DNA of 64,000 nucleotides, taken from positions 1 to 64,000 of the forward strand of contig JBFMBK010000006.1 of NCBI GenBank assembly GCA_040755295.1. The letters are read 5' to 3'. A program made the position numbers and the translations under genes. The notes beneath the pieces were generated by a model, which was not told the origin of the DNA, did not search any database, and saw only the letters and a program-made list of their open reading frames with translations. Origin of the DNA: Bacillota bacterium (GTDB taxonomy: Bacteria > Bacillota > Desulfotomaculia > Desulfotomaculales > Ammonificaceae). Shown here one piece after another: positions 50,294 through 59,581 of the stretch; positions within the stretch are counted from its first letter, which is position 1, and every line of letters starts with the position of its first letter.

Positions 50294-51532
50294 TTAATTA
50301 TAGCGTCTGAAGATGACGGTCGCATTGTGTCCCCCAAAACCCAGCCCGTTGGAAAGCGTGATTTCCACGCCGGCCGCCCGCTGCTTGTTGGGGACAAAGT
50401 CCAAATCACATTCAGGGTCCGGGTTCTCGTAGTTTATCGTCGGCGGGATCACCCCGTGGGTAATGCTCAGAACGCATACCCCCGCCTCAATCCCCCCGGC
50501 GGCGCCCAACAGATGTCCGGTCATGGATTTCGTCGAGCTCACCGGAATACGGTAAGCGCTCGCGCCAAAAACCTTTTTTATGGCCATCGTCTCAACCTTA
50601 TCGTTCATGGGGGTGGAGGTGCCGTGAGCGTTAATGTAACTTACCTCTTCCGGTTTAATACCGGCGTCTTCGAGCGCCCGGGCCATCGCTTTCGCAGCGC
50701 CCGCTCCCTCCGGGTCCGGTGCCGTGATATGGTAACCGTCGCAGCTCTGACCGTAACCGATTAATTCCGCGTAGATATTGGCTCCCCTGGCTACGGCATG
50801 TTCCAGACGTTCAAGCACCAGTATCGCCGATCCCTCGCCGATCACGAAACCGTCCCTTTCCGCGTCGAAAGGCCGCGACGCCCCTGCCGGATCATCGTTT
50901 CGCGTCGACATCGCCTTCATCTGACAGAAACCGGCTACGGCTAAAGGTGTTACCGCCGCCTCGGTGCCTCCGGACAGCACCACATCGGCTTCACCCCGTT
51001 GAAGGAGGCGCAAGCTTTCACCGATGGCGTTGTTGGAAGAGGCGCAGGCGGTCACCACCGTACTGTTCGGGCCGTAAAACTTGTGCAGTATGGCGATCTG
51101 TCCCGCAGCCATGTTACTGATCATCATGGGAACAAAGAACGGACTTACACGGTTCGGCCCCCGCGTTACGATAACCCGCGCCTGGTCTTCGAATGTCTCC
51201 ATGCCGCCGATCCCGCAGCCCAGGATCACTCCCACCCGGTCGGGGTCGACACTGCCCGGTCCTATGCCCGCATCCTCAAGGGCCATCCGCGTCGCCGCAA
51301 CCGCGAACTGGGTGTAACGGTCCATCCTGCGGACTTCCTTCTTGTCTATATACGCCTCAGGGTCGAAGTCAGGGACCTCGGCCGCGATCCGGGTTTTGAA
51401 ATCAGTCGTATCGAACCGGGTTATCCGGCGTACACCGGACTTACCCCCGGTGATGGCCTGCCAAAAAGCCGTTTTGCCGCTGCCGACCGGCGAGATGATC
51501 CCCAAACCGCTTACCACAACACGTGGGAGCAA
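50294..51532 (-). CDS. fabF: 3-oxoacyl-[acyl-carrier-protein] synthase II
   Basis: The 412-residue condensing enzyme extends acyl-ACP in fatty-acid synthesis. The Cys-His-His triad is visible in VTACASSNNAIGE, INAHGTSTPMND and STKSMTGHLLGAAGG. TTG start lies after GGAGGTGC. It follows acpP, as in other Firmicutes, and precedes rnc across a 185-bp gap (50109-50293) with an imperfect hairpin but no gene. Confidence 0.96.
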   Translation of the reverse strand: MLPRVVVSGLGIISPVGSGKTAFWQAITGGKSGVRRITRFDTTDFKTRIAAEVPDFDPEAYIDKKEVRRMDRYTQFAVAATRMALEDAGIGPGSVDPDRVGVILGCGIGGMETFEDQARVIVTRGPNRVSPFFVPMMISNMAAGQIAILHKFYGPNSTVVTACASSNNAIGESLRLLQRGEADVVLSGGTEAAVTPLAVAGFCQMKAMSTRNDDPAGASRPFDAERDGFVIGEGSAILVLERLEHAVARGANIYAELIGYGQSCDGYHITAPDPEGAGAAKAMARALEDAGIKPEEVSYINAHGTSTPMNDKVETMAIKKVFGASAYRIPVSSTKSMTGHLLGAAGGIEAGVCVLSITHGVIPPTINYENPDPECDLDFVPNKQRAAGVEITLSNGLGFGGHNATVIFRRYN

Positions 51533-51611
51533 AGCAGCACCTCCGAAAAGGAGGTTGGAAGCCAGAGACTAAAGGTTGGAGAGTTCCAACTTCTAACTTC
51601 GAACCCCTGTT

Positions 51612-51848
51612 TTACAACCGCTCCTGGATATGTCCGACGGCATCGCCTACAGTACGGATCTTTTCGGCTTCTTCATCCGGTATTTCCAACTCGAACTCTT
51701 CCTCAAAAGCCATTACAAGTTCCACGAGGTCAAGTGAGTCCGCCCCAAGGTCGTCGATAAAAGAGGCGTCCGTGGTTACCTCATCCTCTTCGACTCCCAA
51801 TTGCTGCACGATGATTTGTTTCACCTTATCGGCAACTGATGGTGACAT
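51612..51848 (-). CDS. acpP: Acyl carrier protein
   Basis: The 78-residue protein has the phosphopantetheine site [13 protein letters not shown] at the expected serine and the acidic helices of ACP. It carries growing acyl chains among the Fab enzymes. The ATG at 51848 gives the usual length; an upstream ATG (51896) would add 16 residues of unlikely type. It lies between fabG and fabF. Confidence 0.96.
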   Translation of the reverse strand: MSPSVADKVKQIIVQQLGVEEDEVTTDASFIDDLGADSLDLVELVMAFEEEFELEIPDEEAEKIRTVGDAVGHIQERL

Positions 51849-51912
51849 CTTCCTGGTGTCACCTCCTCTCCGAATTTTGCTTGAAGTTAGCTGCAAGTCT
51901 TCAGATCCCCGC

Positions 51913-52695
51913 TTAGAGCAACATGCCGCCGTCTACACTCAGCACCTGCCCTGTAATATAACGCCCCGCGTCACCGCAAAGAAAAATAATCACATCCGCA
52001 ACCTCTTCCGGCTCACCAAGCCGGCCGAGAGCAATTCTCTCACTTAACCGCTGCTTAACCCCTTCGGGAAGACCAAACGTCATTTCGGTCAGGATAAAAC
52101 CCGGAGCTACGGCATTTACCGTGATATTCCGGGGGCCCAGTTCCCGGGCCACCGCTTTGGTAAAACCTATCAGACCCGCTTTCGCCGCCGCGTAATTGGC
52201 CTGCCCGGCGTTACCCATAAGTCCGACGACCGAGCTTATATTAATTATACGGCCCCACCGGGCTTTCACCATCGGCTTTGCAACAGCCCGCGTGCAATTA
52301 AAAGCGCCTTTCAAATTAACCTCTATGACCGCATCCCAGTCCTCGTCCTTCATTCGAAGAAGCAAAGCATCGCGCGTAATTCCCGCGTTGTTGACCAGTA
52401 CGTCGATCCGCCCGAAAGAAGAGAGGGCTGCGTCTATCAAGCGGTTCGCTTCTGCGGGCCGGGCCACGTTTGCCTGACAAACTTCCGCCTTTCGCCCGAG
52501 GGCTGCTATTTCCGAGGCCACCGCAAGGGCTTCTTCCGCACGGGAAACGTAATTTATCATTACGTTGGCTCCGGCGGAAGCCATTGCCCTGGCCACCGCC
52601 CGCCCGATTCCCCTCGAGGCGCCGGTAACAACCGCCACTCTGTCTTGTAGTGTATGGTTTAAAGACTCAGTTTTATCAGGAAAAGACTTATCCAT
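51913..52695 (-). CDS. fabG: 3-oxoacyl-[acyl-carrier-protein] reductase
   Basis: The 260-residue short-chain dehydrogenase reduces beta-ketoacyl-ACP with NADPH. It has [31 protein letters not shown], and the Ser-Tyr-Lys catalytic set in SSVVGLMGN...NYAAAKAG. The N-terminus is about 13 residues longer than usual. It lies between fabD and acpP. Confidence 0.95.
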   Translation of the reverse strand: MDKSFPDKTESLNHTLQDRVAVVTGASRGIGRAVARAMASAGANVMINYVSRAEEALAVASEIAALGRKAEVCQANVARPAEANRLIDAALSSFGRIDVLVNNAGITRDALLLRMKDEDWDAVIEVNLKGAFNCTRAVAKPMVKARWGRIINISSVVGLMGNAGQANYAAAKAGLIGFTKAVARELGPRNITVNAVAPGFILTEMTFGLPEGVKQRLSERIALGRLGEPEEVADVIIFLCGDAGRYITGQVLSVDGGMLL

Positions 52696-52790
52696 GCCGA
52701 GCTAACCTTTCTACAAAAAGTTTAAGAGACCAGCGTTCATTAGATACATTTTAGCTAACCCTCTCCCTCGAAGCAAGAAGCATTACCCGT

Positions 52791-53738
52791 TCATACCACT
52801 CCTGCCTTCTGCAAAACACGCATCGCGGCGTCGAGGGAGGCTGGGTCCTCCACATTACAGCATATCGCTTCCGGTACTATTCGTCTGATAAGACCGGATA
52901 AAACCTTTCCCGGGCCTATCTCGACAAAGATTCTTACCCCGTCCTGGAACAACCGCCTGATACCGTCCTCCCATAGAACCGGGCTGTAAATCTGGCGTAC
53001 CAGGGCGCCCCGCACCTCCGCCACCGTCTTGACGTAGTTCGCCGTTGCATTGGCGACTACCGGAAAAGCCGGTTTTTTAATCCGGGTCTTTTTGGTCAAT
53101 TCAACCGCAAAAAGCTCGCTCGCCGTTCTCATAAGAGAAGAGTGAAAAGGGCCGCTTACCGCCAGGATCAAACACTTCTTCGCGCCTGCTTCCTTGGCCG
53201 CCGCGACCACCGCTTCGAGGGCCAGCGTTTCGCCCGCAAGAACCACCTGACCCGGACAGTTATAGTTAGCGGCTTCAACCACTCCTTTGGTCCTCGCTTT
53301 TTGCACCACTTTATCTATCGCTTCACCGGCGAGCCCGAGTACCGCGAGCATGCCTCCGCTTCCGAGGGGCACCGCTTCCTGCATCAACTGTCCGCGGCGC
53401 TGCACGATTTTGACGGCTACGCTAAAGTCGATGGCCCGCGCTGAAACCAGAGCGGCATACTCCCCCAGACTGTGGCCGGCAGCGACGTCAGCCTTTACCC
53501 CCTGCGCCGACAAAACCGCGAGGGAAGCGATGCTGGCGGTTAGAACCGCAGGCTGGGTATTGGTGGTTTGCTGCAGCTCCTCCTTTGGGCCTTCGAAACA
53601 AAGGGCGCTCAGGGAATAACCCAGTACCTCATCGGCTCTGGTAAATACTTCTCTCGCCTCGGAATACTGCTCATAAAAACTCCGGCCCATTCCCACCTGT
53701 TGGGAACCCTGTCCCGGAAAGACAAATGCCGTTTTCAT
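52791..53738 (-). CDS. fabD: Malonyl CoA-acyl carrier protein transacylase
   Basis: The 315-residue enzyme loads malonyl groups on ACP. It has VFPGQGSQQVGMGRSFY, the nucleophile GHSLGEYAAL, and the histidine region VSGPFHSSLM. ATG follows GGAGGGCC. The gene is flanked by short repeats at 53755-53880. Confidence 0.96.
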   Translation of the reverse strand: MKTAFVFPGQGSQQVGMGRSFYEQYSEAREVFTRADEVLGYSLSALCFEGPKEELQQTTNTQPAVLTASIASLAVLSAQGVKADVAAGHSLGEYAALVSARAIDFSVAVKIVQRRGQLMQEAVPLGSGGMLAVLGLAGEAIDKVVQKARTKGVVEAANYNCPGQVVLAGETLALEAVVAAAKEAGAKKCLILAVSGPFHSSLMRTASELFAVELTKKTRIKKPAFPVVANATANYVKTVAEVRGALVRQIYSPVLWEDGIRRLFQDGVRIFVEIGPGKVLSGLIRRIVPEAICCNVEDPASLDAAMRVLQKAGVV

Positions 53739-53786
53739 TAAAGGCCCTCCTATCGTCAGACGTCCGAAGGGGACGTCTGAGGTCGG

Positions 53787-53875
53787 CCAGCACTCAGGTG
53801 TTGAATTAAAGTAATACTGACTTCATCTTTTTATCCATAACACAGAAACACAAACCCTTACAAATTGAGTGCCGG
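53787..53875. repeat. 89-bp element with CCAGCACTCAG/TTGAGTGCCGG ends
   Basis: The ends CCAGCACTCAG (53787) and TTGAGTGCCGG (53865-53875) are imperfect inverted copies, with further complementarity inward (TTGAATT/AAATT). There is no ORF. It resembles 59771-59865. It lies between fabD and fabH. Confidence 0.55.
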
Positions 53876-53921
53876 GTGATATCAGACGTCGACGTCGGAC
53901 GCAGCACCCGTTTTATAGACT

Positions 53922-54917
53922 TCAATACCGCAGTACCACCGATCCCCAGGTCAAACCGGCTCCGAAAGCAACCAAGAGCGCCAGGTTCATAGGTTTTAAC
54001 CTTTTATCGGAAACGGCTTCATAAAAAGCGATGGGGATGGAAGCTGAAGAGGTATTACCGTAACGGTCCACATTCACAAACACCTTTTCGGACGGCAGGC
54101 CGAGTCTTCGGGCGAGAGCATTGATGATACGGACGTTGGCCTGGTGAGGAATGAAACAATCGACATGTTCCTGCTGAACGCCGCCGCGGCGCAAGGCCTC
54201 CACCGCCGCTTCCTCCATCGCCCGTACGGCAAACTTAAAGACTTCCCTGCCGTTCATCTTAAGGTAGTGAAGTCCATCCTGTACCGTCTCCGCTGTGGTG
54301 GGAATCCGCGATCCACCCCCAGGCATTTTCAACAGATCGCCACCGGTGCCGTCCGCCCTTAAATAGACAGAGATAATCCCGCGGGGAGGCTCAACGGGCT
54401 GTAAAACCACCGCCCCGGCCCCATCACCAAAGAGGACGCAGGTGCTGCGATCCTCCCAATTTGTTATCTTGGAAAGCGTATCGGCCCCTACCACCAGCAC
54501 ATTCCGGTAACAACCGGTGTTGATAAACTGTGCACCGACAGCAAGAGCGTAAATGAAACTACTGCACCCGGCCTCCAGGTCAAAAGCCGCGGCCCGCCTC
54601 GCTCCAATTCCGTCCTGGATGATGCAGGCGGTCGCCGGGAACAGCATATCAGGCGTAGCGGTAGCCACTATAACGAGATCTACATCCGCAGGATCCAGTT
54701 GCGCCGAGCGCAACGCCTCTTTCGCAGCCTCCAGGCCGAGGGACGCCGTGGTCTCCTCGGGTTTTGCGATGCGTCTTTCCCTTATCCCGGTTCTCTCCCG
54801 GATCCACTCGTCACTCGTGTCAACCATCCGCTCAAGATCGTGGTTTGTCAACACCCGTTCCGGAATACAGACACCCTGACCGGTTACCCCGGCTACGGGC
54901 CGGTTTCGTTCAACCAT
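53922..54917 (-). CDS. fabH: 3-oxoacyl-[acyl-carrier-protein] synthase III
   Basis: The 331-residue enzyme starts fatty-acid chains from an acyl-CoA and malonyl-ACP. The catalytic triad appears as FDLEAGCSSFIYAL (Cys), FIPHQANVRI (His) and RYGNTSSASIP (Asn). ATG is preceded by a GGGAG. It follows plsX and precedes fabD. FabK, often next to it, is absent. Confidence 0.96.
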   Translation of the reverse strand: MVERNRPVAGVTGQGVCIPERVLTNHDLERMVDTSDEWIRERTGIRERRIAKPEETTASLGLEAAKEALRSAQLDPADVDLVIVATATPDMLFPATACIIQDGIGARRAAAFDLEAGCSSFIYALAVGAQFINTGCYRNVLVVGADTLSKITNWEDRSTCVLFGDGAGAVVLQPVEPPRGIISVYLRADGTGGDLLKMPGGGSRIPTTAETVQDGLHYLKMNGREVFKFAVRAMEEAAVEALRRGGVQQEHVDCFIPHQANVRIINALARRLGLPSEKVFVNVDRYGNTSSASIPIAFYEAVSDKRLKPMNLALLVAFGAGLTWGSVVLRY

Positions 54918-54924
54918 TAACCGT

Positions 54925-55135
54925 CTCTACTCCCTCGAAAAATAGTTCTTCTTTCGGTGGGCGCAACAATAAGCAACACATTGCGGCATCAGCCCGGTGA
55001 GCCGAATCCTCACGTACGCACTCAGTACGCTCCGGTTCGTCTCCCCGGCCTTCCTTGCACTGCATCACTTCTCGTTGCGCTCCGTTTATGTAATACTAGT
55101 GTTCTAAGTAACAAGCTTACGGGTCCATATTTTCA
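54925..55135 (+). repeat. Family-1 composite repeat
   Basis: CTCCCTCGAAAAATAGTTC opens a left module (TTCGGTGGGCGCAACAATAA). It is followed by CTCAGTACGCTCCGGTTCG and TTGCACTGCATCACTTCTCG, and ends in the right module AACAAGCTTACGGGTCC. It occupies the plsX-fabH gap and its end overlaps the 3' end of plsX. Confidence 0.7.
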
Positions 55136-56094
55136 CCCTTCGTTGTGCCCAACGCTGCATGGGCGACTTCCTTCGTGTTCCGCGCCGCAAAACCCGCTGC
55201 CGTGGCCTGCACAAGCCCGCTTTCGACGGCTTCTACCGCCACACGGATGGCATTCTTTACCGCCCGAGCCCTGGAACTCCCGTGGGCCACAACCACAACG
55301 CCGCTCACCCCCAAAAGCGGGGCGCCACCGTACTCGGCATAATCAAGCCGCCTCAGAGCGGGATAGGCGGTCTGAAGGACCTGCACCAGACCCTCGCCGG
55401 CCTTCAACAGAACATTGCCGACAAAACCGTCGCACACCACTACATCAGCCCTTCCGTTAAAGACGTCCCGTCCCTCGACGTTGCCGATAAAGTTGATAGG
55501 CTCGCTTTTAAGCAGGGGAAGAGCGCTTAAAGTAAGCTCGTTCCCTTTGGTTTCTTCTTCGCCGATACTCAAAATCCCCACCCTGGGGGAACGAATCTTC
55601 AAAACGCTGGTCGCGTAAGCCGACCCCATAATCGCAAACTGGACCAGGTGCTGCGCCTTCACGTCCACATTCGCCCCCACATCGAGTAGCACGGTGCTCC
55701 CGTGAGGGTTCGGCATAAGGGAAAACAGCGCCGGCCGGTCTATGCCGTCCAGCCGCCCGAGTCCCCACAGGGCCGCGGTCATTACCGCGCCTGTATTGCC
55801 GGCGGAAACCATCGCGTCCGCCCGCCCGTCTTTAACCAGTTGCACCGCACGGACGATTGAAGACCCTTTCTTCAGGCGTACGGCCTTGACCGGGTGCTCC
55901 GCCATACCTATCACTTCCCTGGCGGGGACCACCGATATCCTGCTGCTGTTTTGCCCACTGATTTCTTTTCCTATCAGGGCTTCGTCCCCTACCAGTAAAG
56001 TCTCGATGCCGTACTCGTCACCGGCCAGCGCGGCTCCCGCAACCACCTCTGCCGGAGCATAATCGCCGCCCATAGCGTCAACTGCTACCCGCAA
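55117..56094 (-). CDS. plsX: Phosphate acyltransferase PlsX
   Basis: The 325-residue protein makes acyl-phosphate from acyl-ACP for phospholipid synthesis. It begins RVAVDAMGGDYAPAEVV, and has SAGNTGAVMTAALWGLGRL and CDGFVGNVLLKAGEG. The TTG at 56094 lies 7 bp behind GGGAGGT and is used; an ATG at 56142 is upstream of the ribosome site. FapR, the usual preceding regulator, is not present. Confidence 0.94.
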   Translation of the reverse strand: MRVAVDAMGGDYAPAEVVAGAALAGDEYGIETLLVGDEALIGKEISGQNSSRISVVPAREVIGMAEHPVKAVRLKKGSSIVRAVQLVKDGRADAMVSAGNTGAVMTAALWGLGRLDGIDRPALFSLMPNPHGSTVLLDVGANVDVKAQHLVQFAIMGSAYATSVLKIRSPRVGILSIGEEETKGNELTLSALPLLKSEPINFIGNVEGRDVFNGRADVVVCDGFVGNVLLKAGEGLVQVLQTAYPALRRLDYAEYGGAPLLGVSGVVVVAHGSSRARAVKNAIRVAVEAVESGLVQATAAGFAARNTKEVAHAALGTTKGENMDP

Positions 56095-56276
56095 GAATAA
56101 AACCTCCCGCGAAAAGGTTTGCGTCACCAACTCTATTCCCACCTGCAGAGCTGCGCACTATCTTTGTCGCATCCGCCCGATGCCGGGTTCTCATAGCCGG
56201 TACCCTTGTGAGGGAATCTTTTTATGCCATAAAAAATAGGTCCTGGCAAAATACCAAAACCCATCTGATTTACTAA

Positions 56277-56462
56277 TTATTTTGCCTCCTCTTTGTTTAA
56301 AACCTGCCGCCCTTTGTATTGTCCGCAATTGGGACACACACCGTGTGGTCTTTTTAAGGCCTTGCAGTGCGGGCAAGCGACAAGACCGGGAACCGCAACC
56401 TTTACCTGTGCCCGGCGCAAGCGCCGGCGCTGCTTGGAAGTCCTACTTTTCGGTACTCCCAT
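56277..56462 (-). CDS. rpmF: 50S ribosomal protein L32
   Basis: The 61-residue L32 begins MGVPKSRTSKQRRRLRRA and has the zinc ribbon ACPHCKALKRPHGVCPNCG with four cysteines. The ATG follows AGGAGGTGGCG; a second ATG is one codon upstream. It overlaps the 3' end of the DUF177 gene by 20 bp, an arrangement typical of this pair. Confidence 0.97.
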   Translation of the reverse strand: MGVPKSRTSKQRRRLRRAQVKVAVPGLVACPHCKALKRPHGVCPNCGQYKGRQVLNKEEAK

Positions 56463-56991
56463 CATCGCCACCTCCTTTTTCTCTTTGCATCAAAAGCTTC
56501 GACAAAACGGAAAACCGCGGGTCGCCGCCCTCTCCGGGACAATCACACGCACCGTTGTTCAAATCCTTACCGCAACCCGGGCATAATCCCGGACAACTTA
56601 CGGCGCAAAGCGGCTTCATCGGCAAGGAGAGAATAAGACTCTCCCGTACCTGATCCGAGAAATCCAGCTCATCCGCGGCCACGGGTATCTCCTTACCCAA
56701 GTAATCTTCGACGCCACCATGCAGACGATACTTCTCTTCAAAACGCCCTTCTATTCTTTCGGCGTATTCCTTGACGCACCGGCTGCAGATAAGGTTAACG
56801 GTGGCTGAAACCACGCCTGTTGCCCAAATAAAATCCCCGGCGTTGGTTACAACAAGGTCAAGTTCTACCGGCGCTTCCGCCGTCACCGGCCTTCCGTCCG
56901 GTCCCACAAACGTCTCAATCCTATCCTCAAGATGATACCGTCGTTGTTCAGCCGGCGCTTTTTTTAACCTTGCCACACTTATGGTAAACAA
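56443..56991 (-). CDS. yceD: DUF177 (YceD) family protein
   Basis: The 182-residue protein has the YceD pattern (SVARLKKAPAEQRRYHLE, LICSRCVKEYAERIEGRFEEKY) and a cysteine-rich end (CPGLCPGCGKDLNNGACDC). In many bacteria this gene precedes rpmF, and the protein is implicated in 23S rRNA maturation. The TTG at 56991 follows GGGGTGGGGAT; the longer ORF to 57108 would begin upstream of the promoter at 57016. Confidence 0.88.
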   Translation of the reverse strand: MFTISVARLKKAPAEQRRYHLEDRIETFVGPDGRPVTAEAPVELDLVVTNAGDFIWATGVVSATVNLICSRCVKEYAERIEGRFEEKYRLHGGVEDYLGKEIPVAADELDFSDQVRESLILSLPMKPLCAVSCPGLCPGCGKDLNNGACDCPGEGGDPRFSVLSKLLMQREKGGGDDGSTEK

Positions 56992-57015
56992 ATCCCCACC
57001 CCAAATCAAGTCCTG

Positions 57016-57044
57016 ATTATAATAGCCTATCCTTCCACTGTCAA
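57016..57044 (-). promoter_or_regulatory. Sigma-A promoter of the DUF177-rpmF-fab operon
   Basis: On the minus strand TTGACA (57039-57044) and TATAAT (57016-57021) are separated by 17 bp, a full consensus match, 24 bp before the DUF177 start. Confidence 0.9.
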
Positions 57045-57124
57045 GGAAACAATGAAAAATTGGGCCCCGTAATAAGGCAATACCGCCCTTCTCCGGCGTT
57101 AAAACCATTTTTGTCTATCAGCAA

Positions 57125-57218
57125 GCAACAGCATTCAAAGCCGGAATTCAGATTATAAGGTCTCGCTACTACTGACTACTGACTACTGACTTCTGACTAC
57201 CGTCTACTATATTCTGTC
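57125..57218. repeat. Short-word repeat island
   Basis: GGAATTCAGATTATAAGG and CTACTGACTACTGACTTC words form a tandem and inverted structure in the gap between the fab promoter and ylbJ. No gene is seen. Confidence 0.55.
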
Positions 57219-57286
57219 CCTTAGAACAGTTACCTCAAAGTATAATGCGCCTCCGCACCGTCATAAAAGATAACGAGGTGAAAACC

Positions 57287-58471
57287 GTGCGCCCGAACCC
57301 CCGAAAAACTCTGCTGGCCATATTGATAACCGTCTTCTTCTTCTTGACTATCACTCACCCGGCCGCCTTATACCGCGGGGCGACCTCCGGCCTTGGGATC
57401 TGGTGGCAGATTGTTTTCCCCTCGCTGCTGCCGTTTTTCATCATCACCGAGATCCTGCTTGCCCTCGGGGTGATTCAGTTTTCAGGAGCGCTTCTGGAAC
57501 CTTTGACCCAGAAAGTCTTCAGACTTCCGGGCAGCGCCGCCTTTGCCTTTGCCGTGGGCTACACCTCGGGATACCCGATGGGAGCGGCCATGGCCGCCCG
57601 TCTCAGCTCCCAGAAAATGCTTTCGCCTTCGGAAGCCGGCCGTTTGGCTGCGTTTACCAACAACGCAAGCCCTGTCTTTATCCTGGTGGCGGTTTCGGTG
57701 GGGATGTATCAGAACACAAATCTGGGGCCTTTCCTTGCGGGCGTTCACTACCTGAGCAATATGCTCTGCGGCCTTACACTGGGCTTGATAGCCCGCCCTC
57801 TTCCCGCGACAAAACTCAATCTCTGGAGGCACGCGGTAGATACACTTGCGGGAGCGCACCAGAGCGATCTTAGAAACATAGGGCAGCTCGCCGGTGACGC
57901 CGTGCGTTACGCCGTTAACAGCCTTTTCACGATCGCCGGCTTCATTTGTATCTTCGCCGTCATACTCCAGTTATTTAACGAAGTCGGAACTTTGCGGGCC
58001 GCTCTGGCTTTTACCGGTGACATCCTACACAAACTGGGACTTCCGGCTGATCTATGGCCGGCATTGGGCGCCGGTCTTTTTGAGGTTACACTCGGGGCCA
58101 AAACAGCGGCCGAAACGAGCGCTCCGCTTATGCACAAGATCCTCATCACCGAAATCATACTTGCCTGGAGCGGTCTTTCCATCGTCATGCAGGCATTGAG
58201 CTTTCTTTCCGCGGCAGGAGTCCCCGGTACCTTCTTCATCCTGGGGCGCCTGCTCCAGGCGTTTTATGCCTCTATACTCACAATTGTCTTGTTTCCCCTT
58301 TTCGCGCCGCACCTCACCCAGACGGCGGCGGCTTTTCCGCCGTCCGCGCCGTCCTTTTACGCCAACCTGTCCGGCGCAACCGTCCTTTGCCTCGGGGTGA
58401 ATCTCTCGCTTATAGTGCTGTCGGCACTTTACGGACTTTATCACCGGTTTAAACCGCAAGGAACAAACTAG
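57287..58471 (+). CDS. ylbJ: Sporulation integral membrane protein YlbJ
   Basis: The 394-residue protein has about eight hydrophobic segments and the nucleoside-recognition/gate motif (PSLLPFFIITEILLALG; AVGYTSGYPMGAAMAARLS; NNASPVFILVAVSVG). YlbJ is needed for spore cortex or lipid processes in Bacillus. GTG at 57287 lies behind GAGGTG and after a TATAAT at 57241-57246; an ATG at 57245 has no ribosome site and overlaps that hexamer. It is divergent to the fab operon. Confidence 0.92.
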   Translation: MRPNPRKTLLAILITVFFFLTITHPAALYRGATSGLGIWWQIVFPSLLPFFIITEILLALGVIQFSGALLEPLTQKVFRLPGSAAFAFAVGYTSGYPMGAAMAARLSSQKMLSPSEAGRLAAFTNNASPVFILVAVSVGMYQNTNLGPFLAGVHYLSNMLCGLTLGLIARPLPATKLNLWRHAVDTLAGAHQSDLRNIGQLAGDAVRYAVNSLFTIAGFICIFAVILQLFNEVGTLRAALAFTGDILHKLGLPADLWPALGAGLFEVTLGAKTAAETSAPLMHKILITEIILAWSGLSIVMQALSFLSAAGVPGTFFILGRLLQAFYASILTIVLFPLFAPHLTQTAAAFPPSAPSFYANLSGATVLCLGVNLSLIVLSALYGLYHRFKPQGTN

Positions 58472-58510
58472 AAGCGCAGACATAGCCGACTTCCGGGCGC
58501 AATAAATATT

Positions 58511-58548
58511 AAAACCTCTACCGGCACTTCTGCCGAAGAGGTTTTTTT
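58511..58548. terminator. Terminator between ylbJ and the coiled-coil gene
   Basis: AAAACCTCT and AGAGGTTTTTTT pair across a second inner stem (CCGGCA/TGCCG). T-runs on both strands make it bidirectional for the two converging genes. Confidence 0.88.
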
Positions 58549-58628
58549 CGAAAAATGAGTATTTCCATACCAAGCCCTTGTTGACCTGCGCAAAGAAAGG
58601 GCTTCAGAAAGAGTGAGCCTGCAGGACC

Positions 58629-59078
58629 TTACTTCATGCCTTTCAGTTCCGCCCGCCCCTGCTGGATCTCCCTGGAGATGCGCTCAAGCCGTTCCTCGAG
58701 CTTGCCCAGGATATCGTCGGCGTATTCCTTTGCGCCGAGTTTAATCTCCCGTGATACCTGTTCGGCCTTTCCTAAAACAGACTCCGCCATTTCTTTTGCC
58801 TGGCGCGCAATTTCACTTTCCTCGGCCCTTTTTTCGACCTCCACCCTGGTTTCTTCCAGTATACGCTCCGCTTCCTTCCGCGATTCCGCCAGCACCTTCT
58901 CCCGCTCCTGGACCACCCACTTTGCCTTACGGATTTCGTCCGGCAGGATGGTACGGATCCGGTCGAGAATGTCGAGAATCTTTTCTTCGTCAATTACTAC
59001 TTTTTTGGTGAGCGGTATCTTATTGCTGGATTCGATAAGTTCTTCGAGTTCATTAATGACCGACAGAAGTTCCACCAT
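58629..59078 (-). CDS. Coiled-coil protein resembling ATP synthase b-subunit or DivIVA-like
   Basis: The 149-residue protein is nearly all alpha-helix with a long charged coiled coil (AKWVVQEREKVLAESRKEAERIL...EQVSREIKLGAKEYADDILGK). It has no membrane segment. It starts MVELLSVINELEELIESS. ATG at 59078 follows GAGGAGG. It lies 11 bp after coaD, a neighbour often seen in Clostridia, so it is probably co-transcribed. Function is not known. Confidence 0.72.
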   Translation of the reverse strand: MVELLSVINELEELIESSNKIPLTKKVVIDEEKILDILDRIRTILPDEIRKAKWVVQEREKVLAESRKEAERILEETRVEVEKRAEESEIARQAKEMAESVLGKAEQVSREIKLGAKEYADDILGKLEERLERISREIQQGRAELKGMK

Positions 59079-59089
59079 ATCCCTCCTCA

Positions 59090-59578
59090 TCAGGAATTAC
59101 CCCGACGAAATACTTCCCTTAATTTAGATTCTACCGAAGACGGCACCATTCCTTTAAGGCAACCGCCATAATGAGCCACTTCTTTCACGGCGCTGGAACT
59201 TATGAAAGAATATTGAGCCTCCGTCATTAAAAAAAGAGTCTCGATCTCAGGCGCCAGCTTCTTGTTCGTCAGTGCCATAACGAACTCATTTTCGAAGTCG
59301 GATATAGCCCTTAAACCGCGGATTATGGCGCAAGCCCCGTTTTTCCTGGCGTGGTCCACTGTGAGCCCGTCATATGAGTCAACCTTGACCCTCGGGAGAT
59401 TCCCCAGCACTTCCCAAAGCATCTGAACCCGTTCTTCAATAGTAAACAACGCCTTCTTTCCCGGGTTCTCGGCCACCGCAACGATCAACCGGTCAAAAAG
59501 CGCCTGCCCACGGATTACAATATCAAGGTGTCCATTGGTCACCGGGTCGAAGCTGCCGGGGTATATGGCTGTCCGCAA
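59090..59578 (-). CDS. coaD: Phosphopantetheine adenylyltransferase
   Basis: The 162-residue enzyme makes dephospho-CoA. It has the nucleotidyltransferase motif AIYPGSFDPVTNGHLDIV, RGLRAISDFENEF and the loop YSFISSSAVKEVA. TTG follows GGAGGAGAATG. It follows rsmD as in most Firmicutes, but a 409-bp repeat cluster splits them. Confidence 0.95.
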   Translation of the reverse strand: MRTAIYPGSFDPVTNGHLDIVIRGQALFDRLIVAVAENPGKKALFTIEERVQMLWEVLGNLPRVKVDSYDGLTVDHARKNGACAIIRGLRAISDFENEFVMALTNKKLAPEIETLFLMTEAQYSFISSSAVKEVAHYGGCLKGMVPSSVESKLREVFRRGNS

Positions 59579-59581
59579 ACA

